Assembly (NCBI GenBank): GCA_963743325.1
Contig: CAVUOZ010000012.1
Location: 124,001 to 188,000 of the forward strand
DNA length: 64,000 bases
From: DATFVA01 sp963743325
GTDB lineage: Bacteria > Bacteroidota > Ignavibacteria > Ignavibacteriales > Ignavibacteriaceae
Direction: 5' to 3'
In this document: positions 1-8,759 of the stretch, piece after piece
How the letters are laid out: every line of letters starts with the position of its first letter
Position numbering within the stretch: the stretch's first letter is position 1
The notes under the pieces: generated by a model
What the model was told of the DNA's origin: nothing
Database searches by the model: none
Seen by the model: the letters and a program-made list of their open reading frames with translations, nothing else
Program-made: the position numbers and the translations under genes

Positions 1-268
1 CCTGAAGTATATTTATACGGTCAATCTGGGCATGGGAAATTACCGAAACCGAACATGCCAAAGATTTCTCAAGTATCTTCGGAAGAACCATTTCCCTTTC
101 CTCCTCAGTCAGCATTTTTGAATCTCTTATTCCCTTTATAAAAATCTTTTTGGGAAAAATCACTGAAGCAGCTACAACAGGTCCTGCGAGCGGACCCCTG
201 CCTGCTTCATCGGAACCTGCAATAAGTTCTATTGTGCCTGTCCTGAAGGAATTATCAAATTTTCTCAT
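1..268 (-). CDS. rnhB: Ribonuclease HII, N-terminal part (cut by window edge)
   Basis: RNase HII cuts the RNA strand of RNA-DNA hybrids and removes single ribonucleotides from DNA. Only about 89 residues lie in the window; the rest runs off the left edge. The reading shows GSDEAGRGPLAGPVVAA near residues 18-34, the family's first active-site block with the catalytic Asp-Glu pair, followed by a KxLTxxxR-like stretch (DSKMLTEEER). The ATG at 266-268 overlaps the TGA stop of the upstream UbiA gene (ATGA), so the two are translationally coupled. The family is clear from the motif; completeness cannot be judged. Confidence 0.93.
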   Translation of the reverse strand, partial: MRKFDNSFRTGTIELIAGSDEAGRGPLAGPVVAASVIFPKKIFIKGIRDSKMLTEEEREMVLPKILEKSLACSVSVISHAQIDRINILQ

Positions 269-1110
269 CTGCCAAAATATATTGCTGTAAGTCCGAATAT
301 CATATTCATTTTTAGGATAAAACTTAATTTATTCAGGGTCACCGTTTTACCTGTTCCAAGAAGTGATTTGATAACATAAACAAGTAAAGGATTAACAACG
401 ACCATTACAATTATGAAATATTCTATTCCATAAATACCAGCCACAAACGGAACAAAAGTAAATAATAATAATAATAATAAAAAAGCAGAAATAAGTTTTC
501 TTGAAAGAATTACACCATATTTCTGCGGAAAGGTTACAGTGCCGGTACTTTTATCACCCGGGATATCCTCGATTGTTTTTATTCCTTCACGTGAGAGATT
601 TATCAACATGGCAAAAACTGCCGGAATAATGGCTGCACTCAGATTGCCTGCTATGAGTCCCCCATAAATAAACACAAAACCTGTAAGGAATGAAATTACA
701 AAATTTCCAAGCAGAGGAATTTTCTTCAGGCCGATTGAATAAATCAGAAGGAGCAAATGTGCCAGGATTACGATAAAAAAAATAATAATGTTAAATGAGG
801 CGGCAATGGCAACAGTAATAAGCACAAGAGAAAAATAAAAATTTAATGCTGTTTTTTTTGTTAGCCTTCCCGCGGGTAATGGTCTTTCGGGCTTATTAAT
901 TAAATCGGATTCATAATCCCATATATCATTTATAACATTTCCGGCTGCAGCGGTTAAAGCAGCACACGCAGCAGCTGTATAAACAGTTCCCCCAATTAAA
1001 GATAAATCGGAACAGATAAGTACTGCAACAATGACCGAGAAGAATGTAATCAGGACATTAACCACTCTTGTAAGAGAAATAAATGCGAAGGCTTTTGAAA
1101 GGTAGTTCAT
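265..1110 (-). CDS. UbiA-family prenyltransferase, geranylgeranylglycerol-phosphate geranylgeranyltransferase-like
   Basis: Integral-membrane prenyltransferase of 281 residues with about eight or nine hydrophobic segments. The first Asp-rich motif is NDIWDYESD at residues 61-69, followed by NKPERPLPAG. The second is EDIPGDKSTG at about 181-190, preceded by REGIKTI. This second-motif pattern resembles enzymes that add a second geranylgeranyl group to geranylgeranylglycerol phosphate rather than quinone-forming UbiA/MenA, but that is an inference from motif style. A run of TTA codons (plus-strand 461-480) encodes a poly-leucine stretch in a membrane helix. It sits between omp85 and rnhB in a tight minus-strand series. 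Substrate is unproven; a quinone or chlorophyll-type prenyl acceptor is the alternative. Confidence 0.85.
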   Translation of the reverse strand: MNYLSKAFAFISLTRVVNVLITFFSVIVAVLICSDLSLIGGTVYTAAACAALTAAAGNVINDIWDYESDLINKPERPLPAGRLTKKTALNFYFSLVLITVAIAASFNIIIFFIVILAHLLLLIYSIGLKKIPLLGNFVISFLTGFVFIYGGLIAGNLSAAIIPAVFAMLINLSREGIKTIEDIPGDKSTGTVTFPQKYGVILSRKLISAFLLLLLLFTFVPFVAGIYGIEYFIIVMVVVNPLLVYVIKSLLGTGKTVTLNKLSFILKMNMIFGLTAIYFGR

Positions 1111-1166
1111 TATTCGATGAAGTTTTGCAGGAAAATTATAAATAATGCGGGGATAAAAGCAAGAAA

Positions 1167-2930
1167 TTAAAATTCGTTAACTATGCCGAAATGAATTTTC
1201 CCATCTGCAAAAGAATCACCTGCTGCTAATGCAAAACTTACACTCAGTACACCTACGGCGGTTTCTATATTCAAACCAATGCCATAACCGGTTCTGAATC
1301 CTTTCTGTTCCGGGATATTTCTGTTGGGTTCCGGTTTTCTGTAATAATAACCTGCATCAAAAAACAGAAAGGCAAACGTCCGGCGGGTAAGCAAAAGGCG
1401 GTATTCTAAATTTTCCCAGCCAATCCTTGAACCTAAAAACTGATCCTCTCTGTAGCCCCTCAGTGTATTTGTACCACCAAGTCTGAAGAGATCGCTGTCT
1501 TCAAAAAATGTTCCCCTCAGCTCTTTTCCGTGTAAGGCAAACGCTATAATCTGTCTGTCAAAGATCTGGAAATAGGTGTTCAGATCCAGTGTCAGTCTTT
1601 GCAGATTTACACTGGTTGTTGTCTGCTCAGTTATAAATTCTTCGGGTCCAAATATTTTTTTCTTACTAAACGAATATGCAGTAATAAACAGCAGCCCTCC
1701 TGTGGGTGAGTAAGGATCATCACGGGTATCAAATTTAAGATTTACCCCGGTAGTCAATGCGCCGCTGTTAAAAACGGTAAACAAGGGATTTTCCTTAATT
1801 GTCGGAATAACCCGGTCAGTTGTAATCGTCACACCTGCTGAAATATCTTCTGTAGCGAGATAATCAAGACCTCCCTCAAGTTTTCTCTGCACGTAAGTTG
1901 TATCCTGTTTCCTCTGATAGAAATCCCCGCTGATGTTAAACGGATATCCGAATAACCAGGGTTCCAGATACTTCAGTTCGAGTTCCTGTGAGTATCTGTC
2001 AAACTGCTGCCATCTTACCGCTGCAGCTCTGCCTGTTCCAAAAAGATTTCTCATACTGACGTTCACAAGACCGGTTAAATACCCTTTTTCATTTTCTTTT
2101 GTGCCCGGTATATAACCGATAATACCGTCAAAATTATTCGTCTGCTTTTCTTTAACATTTAAAGAAAGAACTCCTTCGCCTTCACCATTTATATAAAATT
2201 GAGGGGTATTTAAAGGTTCAAAAAAACGCAGTCTGTTTAATCTTTTCGGCAGTTCATCTATTTTAGATTGTGAATAATTTTCCCCCTGATTTAACCGGAG
2301 TTCGCGTATAATTACATAATCTTTTGTCGAAGAATTACCGGTTACCTCAATCTTGTCGATTTTCCTTATTTCACCTTTTTCTATATCAAGATAAATATCG
2401 GCGAGACTTTCTGCTTTAAGAGAATCATAATATATAAAAACCGAATTGACAACTATTTTTGCAAAAGGATTCCCGGTATCTTCGTAGTAACCGAGTGAAT
2501 TTGCAATAGACTGCTCCAGATCATATTTATTAAAAATTTCTCCTTCAAGGAAATCAAAAAGCGGAAGTATTTTCAAAGTATCTTCTGAATCTGCTCCCTT
2601 ATAAATAAAATGATTTACATATGTCGGATCACCTTCATCTATGGCAAGGTTAATTGTCACCTTTTGCGAATCTGATGAAAGATTAGTGGTTATACCGGCA
2701 AAACTGCTTTGGAGATAACCTCTGTTACCAAGTTCGGCAGCAATATTTGTCCTGATCGTATCCGGTAAATTCAGGGTGAATTTCTCACCGGTATTAACAC
2801 GGCTCCAGCTAATATAATCATCATCATCAAAAACCAGGTTGCCGGTTATATTAAATTCCCCAATAACCTGTGCCGATAATGCAGATATAAATAATAGAAA
2901 AACCGGTATATATTTAACGTGGCGTAACAT
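1167..2930 (-). CDS. Omp85-family outer-membrane protein (BamA/TamA-like)
   Basis: A 587-residue outer-membrane barrel protein with a signal peptide of about 20 residues (MLRHVKYIPVFLLFISALSA). Three POTRA-like repeats can be traced: about 22-85, 105-165 and 190-250 (the last begins IDKIEVTGNSSTKDYVI). The C-terminal half is a beta-barrel rich in alternating hydrophobic residues, with the Omp85 signature LRGY at about 490-493 and a terminal Phe as expected for Bam substrates. With three rather than five POTRA domains it may be TamA-like rather than the essential BamA. Its start overlaps the 3' end of the sugar-kinase gene by 17 bp. A second Omp85 protein lies at 40084-42096. Confidence 0.88.
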   Translation of the reverse strand: MLRHVKYIPVFLLFISALSAQVIGEFNITGNLVFDDDDYISWSRVNTGEKFTLNLPDTIRTNIAAELGNRGYLQSSFAGITTNLSSDSQKVTINLAIDEGDPTYVNHFIYKGADSEDTLKILPLFDFLEGEIFNKYDLEQSIANSLGYYEDTGNPFAKIVVNSVFIYYDSLKAESLADIYLDIEKGEIRKIDKIEVTGNSSTKDYVIIRELRLNQGENYSQSKIDELPKRLNRLRFFEPLNTPQFYINGEGEGVLSLNVKEKQTNNFDGIIGYIPGTKENEKGYLTGLVNVSMRNLFGTGRAAAVRWQQFDRYSQELELKYLEPWLFGYPFNISGDFYQRKQDTTYVQRKLEGGLDYLATEDISAGVTITTDRVIPTIKENPLFTVFNSGALTTGVNLKFDTRDDPYSPTGGLLFITAYSFSKKKIFGPEEFITEQTTTSVNLQRLTLDLNTYFQIFDRQIIAFALHGKELRGTFFEDSDLFRLGGTNTLRGYREDQFLGSRIGWENLEYRLLLTRRTFAFLFFDAGYYYRKPEPNRNIPEQKGFRTGYGIGLNIETAVGVLSVSFALAAGDSFADGKIHFGIVNEF

Positions 2931-3879
2931 CTAAAGTTTTCATCTTTTTCCCAATCGGGATGACATCAGCCTTAAGCATTAAATCATCAGTTTCTATTAA
3001 GGTAATATTACTGACATCAAAACGGGAGGCATTAGCAGCTCCCAGTTTGATTGCCAATTTTAATCCATCTTCAAAAGTCAGATCGTTGTGCCAGCCATAG
3101 ATTATCCCCGCCATAAAACTATCACCGCTCCCCGTAGAATCGATCGATTTTACAACCGGCGGTTTAACCTTAAAGTGGAAATCAAAATTTGATGAATAGA
3201 AATTCCTTTCTGCATCCGTTATATAGCACTGTTTTATCCCGCTTTTATAAAGGTTATCCAGGAAAGTCAGAATGTCTTCTTCTGAACTTAATTCAATATC
3301 AAGTGATTTTTGTAATTCGTCAATATTGTTGTGCAGTATTGTAGGTGCCGCCTTGATGCAGTCGGCTAAATGCATTCCATAAGTATCACAAATGGATATT
3401 TTATCAAACTTGTTTGCTGCATCAATTCCGAAAGGAATTATTGAATCCGTATTTTTGCATGGCGAACTTCCTGAAAAGATAACTATCTCGCAATTCTGAA
3501 TTATCTTTTCAAGCTTCTCTTTGTACTCATCAGCTTCATCCTCCGTTACTTCAGGATCGGCACCGAACAAATAGGTGATTTTTTCATTCCTTTCGTCTAT
3601 TATTACCACCCCCTCCCGGGTTTCAGAATTTAATTTAACGGAAGTGAAATTAATATTCTCTTCCCTTAAAATTTCACGTAACAGCTTACCGTTTGTTCCG
3701 CCGAGAAAAGTGAAAACAAGACTTGAAGTATTAAGGCGATTTAACTGCCGGCTGACATTTATCCCCTTGCCGCCTGCCTTAATGTTTACAATTCCTTCCC
3801 GATTCAGACCAGGATAATTGATACCCTTGAAAGAGTATCTTCTTTCAAGTAAAGGATTTAAAGTTACTGTAACTATCAT
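2914..3879 (-). CDS. 1-phosphofructokinase family hexose kinase (PfkB superfamily)
   Basis: A 321-residue cytoplasmic kinase that phosphorylates a sugar phosphate using ATP. The PfkB signature 1 (AGGKGINVSRQLNRLN, residues 35-50) and signature 2 (STGSGDSFMAG, starting at 248, catalytic Asp at 253) are intact, and the N-terminus MIVTVTLNP is typical of FruK/LacC. No fructose PTS or tagatose genes lie nearby, so 1-phosphofructokinase, tagatose-6-phosphate kinase or a 6-phosphofructokinase of the PfkB type all remain possible. It follows the GWxTD gene by two bases and overlaps omp85, so it is probably co-transcribed with envelope genes by position only. Confidence 0.88.
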   Translation of the reverse strand: MIVTVTLNPLLERRYSFKGINYPGLNREGIVNIKAGGKGINVSRQLNRLNTSSLVFTFLGGTNGKLLREILREENINFTSVKLNSETREGVVIIDERNEKITYLFGADPEVTEDEADEYKEKLEKIIQNCEIVIFSGSSPCKNTDSIIPFGIDAANKFDKISICDTYGMHLADCIKAAPTILHNNIDELQKSLDIELSSEEDILTFLDNLYKSGIKQCYITDAERNFYSSNFDFHFKVKPPVVKSIDSTGSGDSFMAGIIYGWHNDLTFEDGLKLAIKLGAANASRFDVSNITLIETDDLMLKADVIPIGKKMKTLDVTPR

Positions 3880-3881
3880 AA

Positions 3882-5159
3882 TTATCTATATCGATAATCA
3901 TCCCCGTAAAGAGGGGTAATTAACCTGTAATCACCAAAACCTGTTTCATCAACAAAAACGAACTGCTTATTCATCTCATAATACTGCCATATCTCATAAG
4001 GTTTGGAATCAAGGTCAAATGGATGACGGTCAACATTATTCGGTGCTCCCAGCAAAATAAAAACCATCCCCCTGTCGGTTTTCCATCCCTTTACATAATG
4101 AGAAAAATTCTCATTCGCATACTCAATTCTGCGGTAATATTCGTTGAATATTTCATTCTCCTCTGTCGAAGGAGAAGGGTCCTTCTTTTTCCAGAATTCC
4201 AGATATCGTTTGGATTTTTCTTCCTTTGTTTGCGCATCCTTTATATAATCCAGCTCTTTCTGTGAAGCTATATACACTAGCTGGTCTACTGCAAGATCAA
4301 GGTCATTCACAGTAGTAGGAACCCCGCTCCATCTTGAATAAAAAGGTTTGTTTGAGGATGCAATAACTTCTCCATTATTATTCAGTAAACATACTGTCAG
4401 CAAGTAATTACCAAGATTTATAGAGCTGTCCTTTATTGTATGAAATATTTGTGTTTTACCTGAATCAAGATGCTGGAATTCGCTGCTCTGGAGTATAATA
4501 TTCTTTTTTTCATCAGAGATTATATATTCAATCCTGGTTTCCCCCGGTTTATCAGAATAAGCTTCAAAAAATAACGGGACTCCATCCTTTTCTGTTGCAA
4601 CATTACCCGATACATTTGGAAGTATTTTTTTTGCATCTCCTGATTCCGTCATTTTGGAGATTAAAATAATATCGCTCAGAGCAAGAGACTTTTGCAGGGA
4701 TTTTACGCTGAAAGGATTTTCTCTTGCAAATTCTTTTTTGGACTCTTTATCTTCAACCGAGCTTCTGATAATATAATTTCCGGGTGCCAGAAATAACGAC
4801 TTAAAGCTCAGGTTGTAATTATTCTGATTGTTAGTCTGTTCAAAATTTTTTTCGTTTACCTCTTCATTCCAGATCTTCTCCACCACAAGTTTTTCTTTGT
4901 TTTCACTATACACAGAAATGGTAACAGTGTAGCTCGCAGTAAATCCTTTATCGGATTTTACAAATTGTATCTGGTTATAGGGAACCTGTATAAATGCATC
5001 AACCCTTGTGCTTACGCTGTCCGGTGAAGAGAAATTCAGAAAGTCCTGGTAGAATTTTGGGAGAGATCTTGTCTCATCCGGCTGATTTGCTGTTTCAACC
5101 TGTGCTTTAACGGATTGGAACATAAGAAAAAGCAGAATTATCTTTATTATATTTTTCAT
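3882..5159 (-). CDS. GWxTD domain-containing exported protein
   Basis: A 425-residue protein with a signal peptide (MKNIIKIILLFLMFQSVKA, cleavage near residue 19) and the GWxTD motif (GWKTDRG) at about 358-364, followed by the family's conserved tail (ILLGAPNNVDRHPF, then YEIWQYYE). The GWxTD domain is found in secreted or periplasmic proteins of Bacteroidota, Ignavibacteria and Acidobacteria; its biochemical role is not known. The middle of the protein looks like beta-sandwich repeats. The ATG shares its A with the TAA stop of rimO (TAATG), so the two genes are coupled. Family call is sure; function is not. Confidence 0.88.
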   Translation of the reverse strand: MKNIIKIILLFLMFQSVKAQVETANQPDETRSLPKFYQDFLNFSSPDSVSTRVDAFIQVPYNQIQFVKSDKGFTASYTVTISVYSENKEKLVVEKIWNEEVNEKNFEQTNNQNNYNLSFKSLFLAPGNYIIRSSVEDKESKKEFARENPFSVKSLQKSLALSDIILISKMTESGDAKKILPNVSGNVATEKDGVPLFFEAYSDKPGETRIEYIISDEKKNIILQSSEFQHLDSGKTQIFHTIKDSSINLGNYLLTVCLLNNNGEVIASSNKPFYSRWSGVPTTVNDLDLAVDQLVYIASQKELDYIKDAQTKEEKSKRYLEFWKKKDPSPSTEENEIFNEYYRRIEYANENFSHYVKGWKTDRGMVFILLGAPNNVDRHPFDLDSKPYEIWQYYEMNKQFVFVDETGFGDYRLITPLYGDDYRYR

Positions 5160-6472
5160 TATTTGCTCCCATTCCGGGAAATATTAGCATACAAATCATA
5201 TTCATTAAAATCGAAAACATCAACAGCATAAAACTCACCCGGATTAAGTTTTTTCCCGTTTGAAGGGATTAAAATTTCGCCATCTACTTCGGGAGCATCA
5301 CGGTATGATCTCCCAATGTAATAATCTCCTTCCTTTCCTTCAATTAGTACCTGAAGTTTTTTACCAACAAAGCTCTCATTTATTTTTGATGAAATATCTT
5401 TCTGGATTTCCATTAAAATGTCTCTTCTTTGAGATTTAACTTTTTCAGGAACAGGATCACCAAGAATAAAACTGCTGGTGCTTTCTTCCTTTGAGAAAGT
5501 AAAAGTCCCGATCCGGTCAAATTCCATCTCTTTAACAAATTCGCATAATTCTTGGAATTCTTTATCAGTCTCATTAGGGTATCCGACAATAAACGTCGTT
5601 CTTAATGTGATACCGGGAATCCTTTCTTTAAGTTTCCGGAGAAGATCTCTTGTTCGTTTTGCAGTTACACCTCTCCTCATAGATTTAAGTATATCATCAG
5701 AGATGTGCTGTAAAGGTATATCAACATATTTGCAGACTTTTGGATTATCTGCAATAATGTCAATAAGTTCATCAGGAAACTGGGACGGATAAGCATACAT
5801 TAAACGAATCCACTCAATTTCATTAACTCCGCTAAGCTTGTCGATTAGCCCGGCAATCATTTTTTTGCCGTAAATATCTTTGCCGTAATCAGTAGTATCC
5901 TGGGCAATAAGTACAAGTTCTTTTGTATTATTCTTTGCAAGGAATTCGGTTTCCCGAATCAAATCTTCGATCGGTTTTGATTTATGCTTCCCGCGCATTA
6001 AAGGAATTGCACAAAAAGAACAGGGATGATCGCATCCTTCCGATATTTTCAAATAAGCTGTATGAGAAGGAGTTGAAATAAGTCTTTCACCGAGAAGCTC
6101 ATATTTAAGCTCTCCGCCTAATTCTTTGAGTATGTCCTCGTATTTTTCAGTGCCGAAATAGGCATCAACTTCGGGTATTTCCCTTCGAAGATCGTTCATA
6201 TATCTTTCAGAAAGACATCCTGCCACAATTACTTTTTTGATTTTTCCTTTTTCCTTTAAAGAAACCGCATTTAAGATAGTGTTAATGGACTCCTGCTTCG
6301 CAGCTTCAATAAAACCGCACGTATTTATAATAACCGTTTCCGCCATTTCAGAATCTTCCGCCAGAGAAAGATTGTTCAGTTTTAGCTGGTTCATCAATCT
6401 CTCAGAATCGACCGTATTCTTGGAACACCCTAACGTGATTACACTTACAATATCTTTTTGTTTAATAGTCAT
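5159..6472 (-). CDS. rimO: Ribosomal protein S12 methylthiotransferase
   Basis: Radical-SAM enzyme that methylthiolates an aspartate of ribosomal protein S12. All six cluster cysteines are visible: C16, C52 and C86 in the N-terminal UPF0004 domain and the CxxxCxxC set C147, C151, C154 (EGCDHPCSFCAIPLMRGKHKS). The C-terminal segment (about 370-435) is a TRAM domain. Length (437) fits RimO. The paralogue MiaB is at 16592-17941; this one is assigned RimO because it has the CDHPCSFCAIP form of the radical-SAM motif rather than MiaB's CDKFCTFCVVP form. It is coupled with the downstream GWxTD gene and lies 14 bp after cdsA. Confidence 0.93.
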   Translation of the reverse strand: MTIKQKDIVSVITLGCSKNTVDSERLMNQLKLNNLSLAEDSEMAETVIINTCGFIEAAKQESINTILNAVSLKEKGKIKKVIVAGCLSERYMNDLRREIPEVDAYFGTEKYEDILKELGGELKYELLGERLISTPSHTAYLKISEGCDHPCSFCAIPLMRGKHKSKPIEDLIRETEFLAKNNTKELVLIAQDTTDYGKDIYGKKMIAGLIDKLSGVNEIEWIRLMYAYPSQFPDELIDIIADNPKVCKYVDIPLQHISDDILKSMRRGVTAKRTRDLLRKLKERIPGITLRTTFIVGYPNETDKEFQELCEFVKEMEFDRIGTFTFSKEESTSSFILGDPVPEKVKSQRRDILMEIQKDISSKINESFVGKKLQVLIEGKEGDYYIGRSYRDAPEVDGEILIPSNGKKLNPGEFYAVDVFDFNEYDLYANISRNGSK

Positions 6473-6486
6473 AATAATTTAATATC

Positions 6487-7308
6487 TCAGGCAAAGTTTT
6501 TAAGGTAAAGCAGAATTACAGGGGCTGAGTAAAGAAGTGAATCAAATCTGTCAAAGATTCCGCCATGACCCGGAATTAACCCTGAAGAATCTTTAACTCC
6601 TGTATCCCGTTTAAAGAGTGATTCTATAAGGTCTCCAATTTGCCCTGCTGTACCGACAATAATTCCTAAAATAATCACTGATTTCCAGCTTAGGAAGTCC
6701 AAAATAATTACTTTGGCCAGCAGCATGGTTAATATTGAGAAAATAAAACCGAAAACTGCACCTTCCCAGCTTTTTTGGGGACTCACCCGGGGAAATAATT
6801 TATGTTTCCCTAAGCTAATACCACCAAAAAATGCGGCCGAATCACAAATCCATATCGCGGCCAAAATTGATATTATCAGAAATCCGCCGCGCTCATAGAG
6901 ATATTCAACTCTTGGATAAAGTTCCCGTATTGCCAGTAAAGCGTCTGCAAAGAAACCAATATAAAAAATACCGAGAAGTGTTGTTCCAATATTAATTATT
7001 GCAGAACCTTTATTCCGGAACAGTTCAATTAACGTAAGCAGAACAATAAGAAGCAGAACCAGATAATAAATGCTGAGGTAATGATAAAATTCATTTGCAA
7101 GTAAAACCAGAATGAAAAGAATTCCTGTCCACGTATTTGCAAAGATCCCTTTATTCTTTACAATTCTGCAATACTCATAGTAAGAAACGAGAGCTATCAC
7201 AGCAGTGAAAACGAAGAAATAAACCCCTCCGAAATAACTTGTTGCAATAATAACCGGAATTGCAACCAGGGAAACAAGCACTCTTTGTGTTGTGTTGCCC
7301 AGAGTCAT
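6487..7308 (-). CDS. cdsA: Phosphatidate cytidylyltransferase (CDP-diglyceride synthase)
   Basis: Inner-membrane enzyme making CDP-diacylglycerol from phosphatidate and CTP, the branch point for anionic phospholipids. The 273-residue protein has about seven to eight membrane segments and the C-terminal CdsA signature beginning GDLIESLFKRDTGVKDSS at residue 225 and ending in PGHGGIFDRFDSLL. An upstream conserved SPQKSWEG motif is also present. Six bases separate it from the zinc-ribbon gene. In many FCB genomes cdsA sits with envelope genes, as here. Confidence 0.95.
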   Translation of the reverse strand: MTLGNTTQRVLVSLVAIPVIIATSYFGGVYFFVFTAVIALVSYYEYCRIVKNKGIFANTWTGILFILVLLANEFYHYLSIYYLVLLLIVLLTLIELFRNKGSAIINIGTTLLGIFYIGFFADALLAIRELYPRVEYLYERGGFLIISILAAIWICDSAAFFGGISLGKHKLFPRVSPQKSWEGAVFGFIFSILTMLLAKVIILDFLSWKSVIILGIIVGTAGQIGDLIESLFKRDTGVKDSSGLIPGHGGIFDRFDSLLYSAPVILLYLKNFA

Positions 7309-7314
7309 CAGAGA

Positions 7315-7671
7315 TTATTCTTCCTCATTTTCTTCACTGCCCTGCTCATTCTTTAATTGTTCAATAAAATTCAGAGCAGACTGAACATCTTCGTGTCTGA
7401 CAAAAAGTTTAACAAGAGAGAAATCTCCGGGAGCAGGAAAATTCCGGTCTTTCTGTGATAACATTGCTGTCTTAATTCCGGCGCTTTCAAGGTTATCTCT
7501 TAACATTTCAACATCATATTCCTGACCGGATGTATATACAACCTGCCAGTTTTCTTCCGTCCAGTCTTCAGGCTTTACAAAATATTCGTCATCCACAAGC
7601 CTGGTACCGCAATCAGGACAAATTGTAATTCCTTTTACATATTCGTATTCACAATTAGGGCATACAGGCAT
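7315..7671 (-). CDS. Zinc-ribbon plus DUF2007-like small protein
   Basis: A 118-residue cytoplasmic protein. Residues 1-24 form a zinc ribbon with two CxxC pairs (CPNC and CPDC). Residues 44-105 (VVYTSGQEYDVEMLRDNLESAGIK onward) have the alpha/beta pattern of DUF2007, a putative signal-transducing or PII-like fold of unknown role. The acidic tail (EQGSEENEEE) is unstructured. It lies between cdsA and a CPBP-family membrane protease with gaps of 6 and 9 bases, so it is probably part of the same transcript. Function unknown. Confidence 0.8.
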   Translation of the reverse strand: MPVCPNCEYEYVKGITICPDCGTRLVDDEYFVKPEDWTEENWQVVYTSGQEYDVEMLRDNLESAGIKTAMLSQKDRNFPAPGDFSLVKLFVRHEDVQSALNFIEQLKNEQGSEENEEE

Positions 7672-7680
7672 ACAACCTCC

Positions 7681-8661
7681 TCAAGGTTTGATCTGATTTG
7701 AATAAAATTTTCTGATAGAAATAATTAATCCTATCATAATAAGTGTAAGCAATATTATCATAAGTACGGCAGAATTCAAATCAATATTTGTATCAGGGGT
7801 TGAATTTATCAGGTCTTCATTTCCAATGACAAAATATACCATAATCGCAATAAAATTGTTTGTAAAATGAAGACTCATGGGGATCAGAATTGAATTGCTC
7901 ATATATGCAGCGAATCCAAAATAAAACCCGAGAATAATTAATGGAATCATTCCATAGGGATTAAAATGATAGATTCCAAAGAAAACTGCTGTAATAAAAG
8001 CAGCCCATACAGGTTTAATCCGGAGTTCAAAGCTTTTCTGTATAAATCCCCTGAACATAGTCTCTTCGCAAATTGCCGGTACAACAGCGACAACTGCAAC
8101 TACAAGGATTGCTTCATAAATATTATTTGCAGAAAGCAGGTCACCGTAAGTTTTTTCAATCAACTCGTTTAATGAATCCAGAGCTGTCTTAATAGAATTG
8201 ATAAACTGGGAATTAGCAGCCCAGATATCGATAAAATAATTCTGAACAGTAATGAGGTACTGAAGAAGCGGTGTAAGAATAATTATTCCGATTCCGAAAA
8301 GAGCAAATTCTTTCCAGGAAGGAACCCTTGTCCTTATAATTGATGAAACATCAATATAAAACCATTTGGAAAATAGTAAAGCAGGCAGCAGTATAAAAAG
8401 AATCTGACCCGCCATAGTCATTAACCTGACTGCATTAACCGGGGCAGTATCAAGATTCATCCCGAAAATAAGAAGGGTAATAACACCGCCGATAATCTGA
8501 TAAAGGATAAACCCGCCTATCAGCCCTATAAATGCTGCGGCTATTGGGGATATTTGCGGATGAATACCTCCGGCAGAATTCTGAGGGGGGTCATCTCCGC
8601 TGTGCTTTTCTTCATCAGGATCCTCATTTAAGGGATTCTGCTTTGAATTAAAATCATCCAT
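7681..8661 (-). CDS. CPBP-family intramembrane glutamic endopeptidase (Abi/CAAX-like)
   Basis: A 326-residue membrane protein with an acidic cytoplasmic N-terminus (about 35 residues) and eight or so membrane helices. The CPBP (CAAX protease and bacteriocin-processing) motifs are intact: EETMFRG at 199-205, FxxxH ending at His232 and the third motif His265-xxN (HFTNN). These form the glutamate/histidine active site in the membrane. Substrate is unknown; family members process prenylated proteins, bacteriocins or act in stress signalling. It lies 9 bp upstream of the zinc-ribbon gene. Confidence 0.88.
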   Translation of the reverse strand: MDDFNSKQNPLNEDPDEEKHSGDDPPQNSAGGIHPQISPIAAAFIGLIGGFILYQIIGGVITLLIFGMNLDTAPVNAVRLMTMAGQILFILLPALLFSKWFYIDVSSIIRTRVPSWKEFALFGIGIIILTPLLQYLITVQNYFIDIWAANSQFINSIKTALDSLNELIEKTYGDLLSANNIYEAILVVAVVAVVPAICEETMFRGFIQKSFELRIKPVWAAFITAVFFGIYHFNPYGMIPLIILGFYFGFAAYMSNSILIPMSLHFTNNFIAIMVYFVIGNEDLINSTPDTNIDLNSAVLMIILLTLIMIGLIISIRKFYSNQIKP

Positions 8662-8759
8662 TAAGTGAAAATAAAAAAATGGTCAGGTATTTCCTATTTA
8701 AGGGTTTCAATACAGAATTAGAAGGCTGTAACCTTCCCGGCAACCGACTTTATATATAA

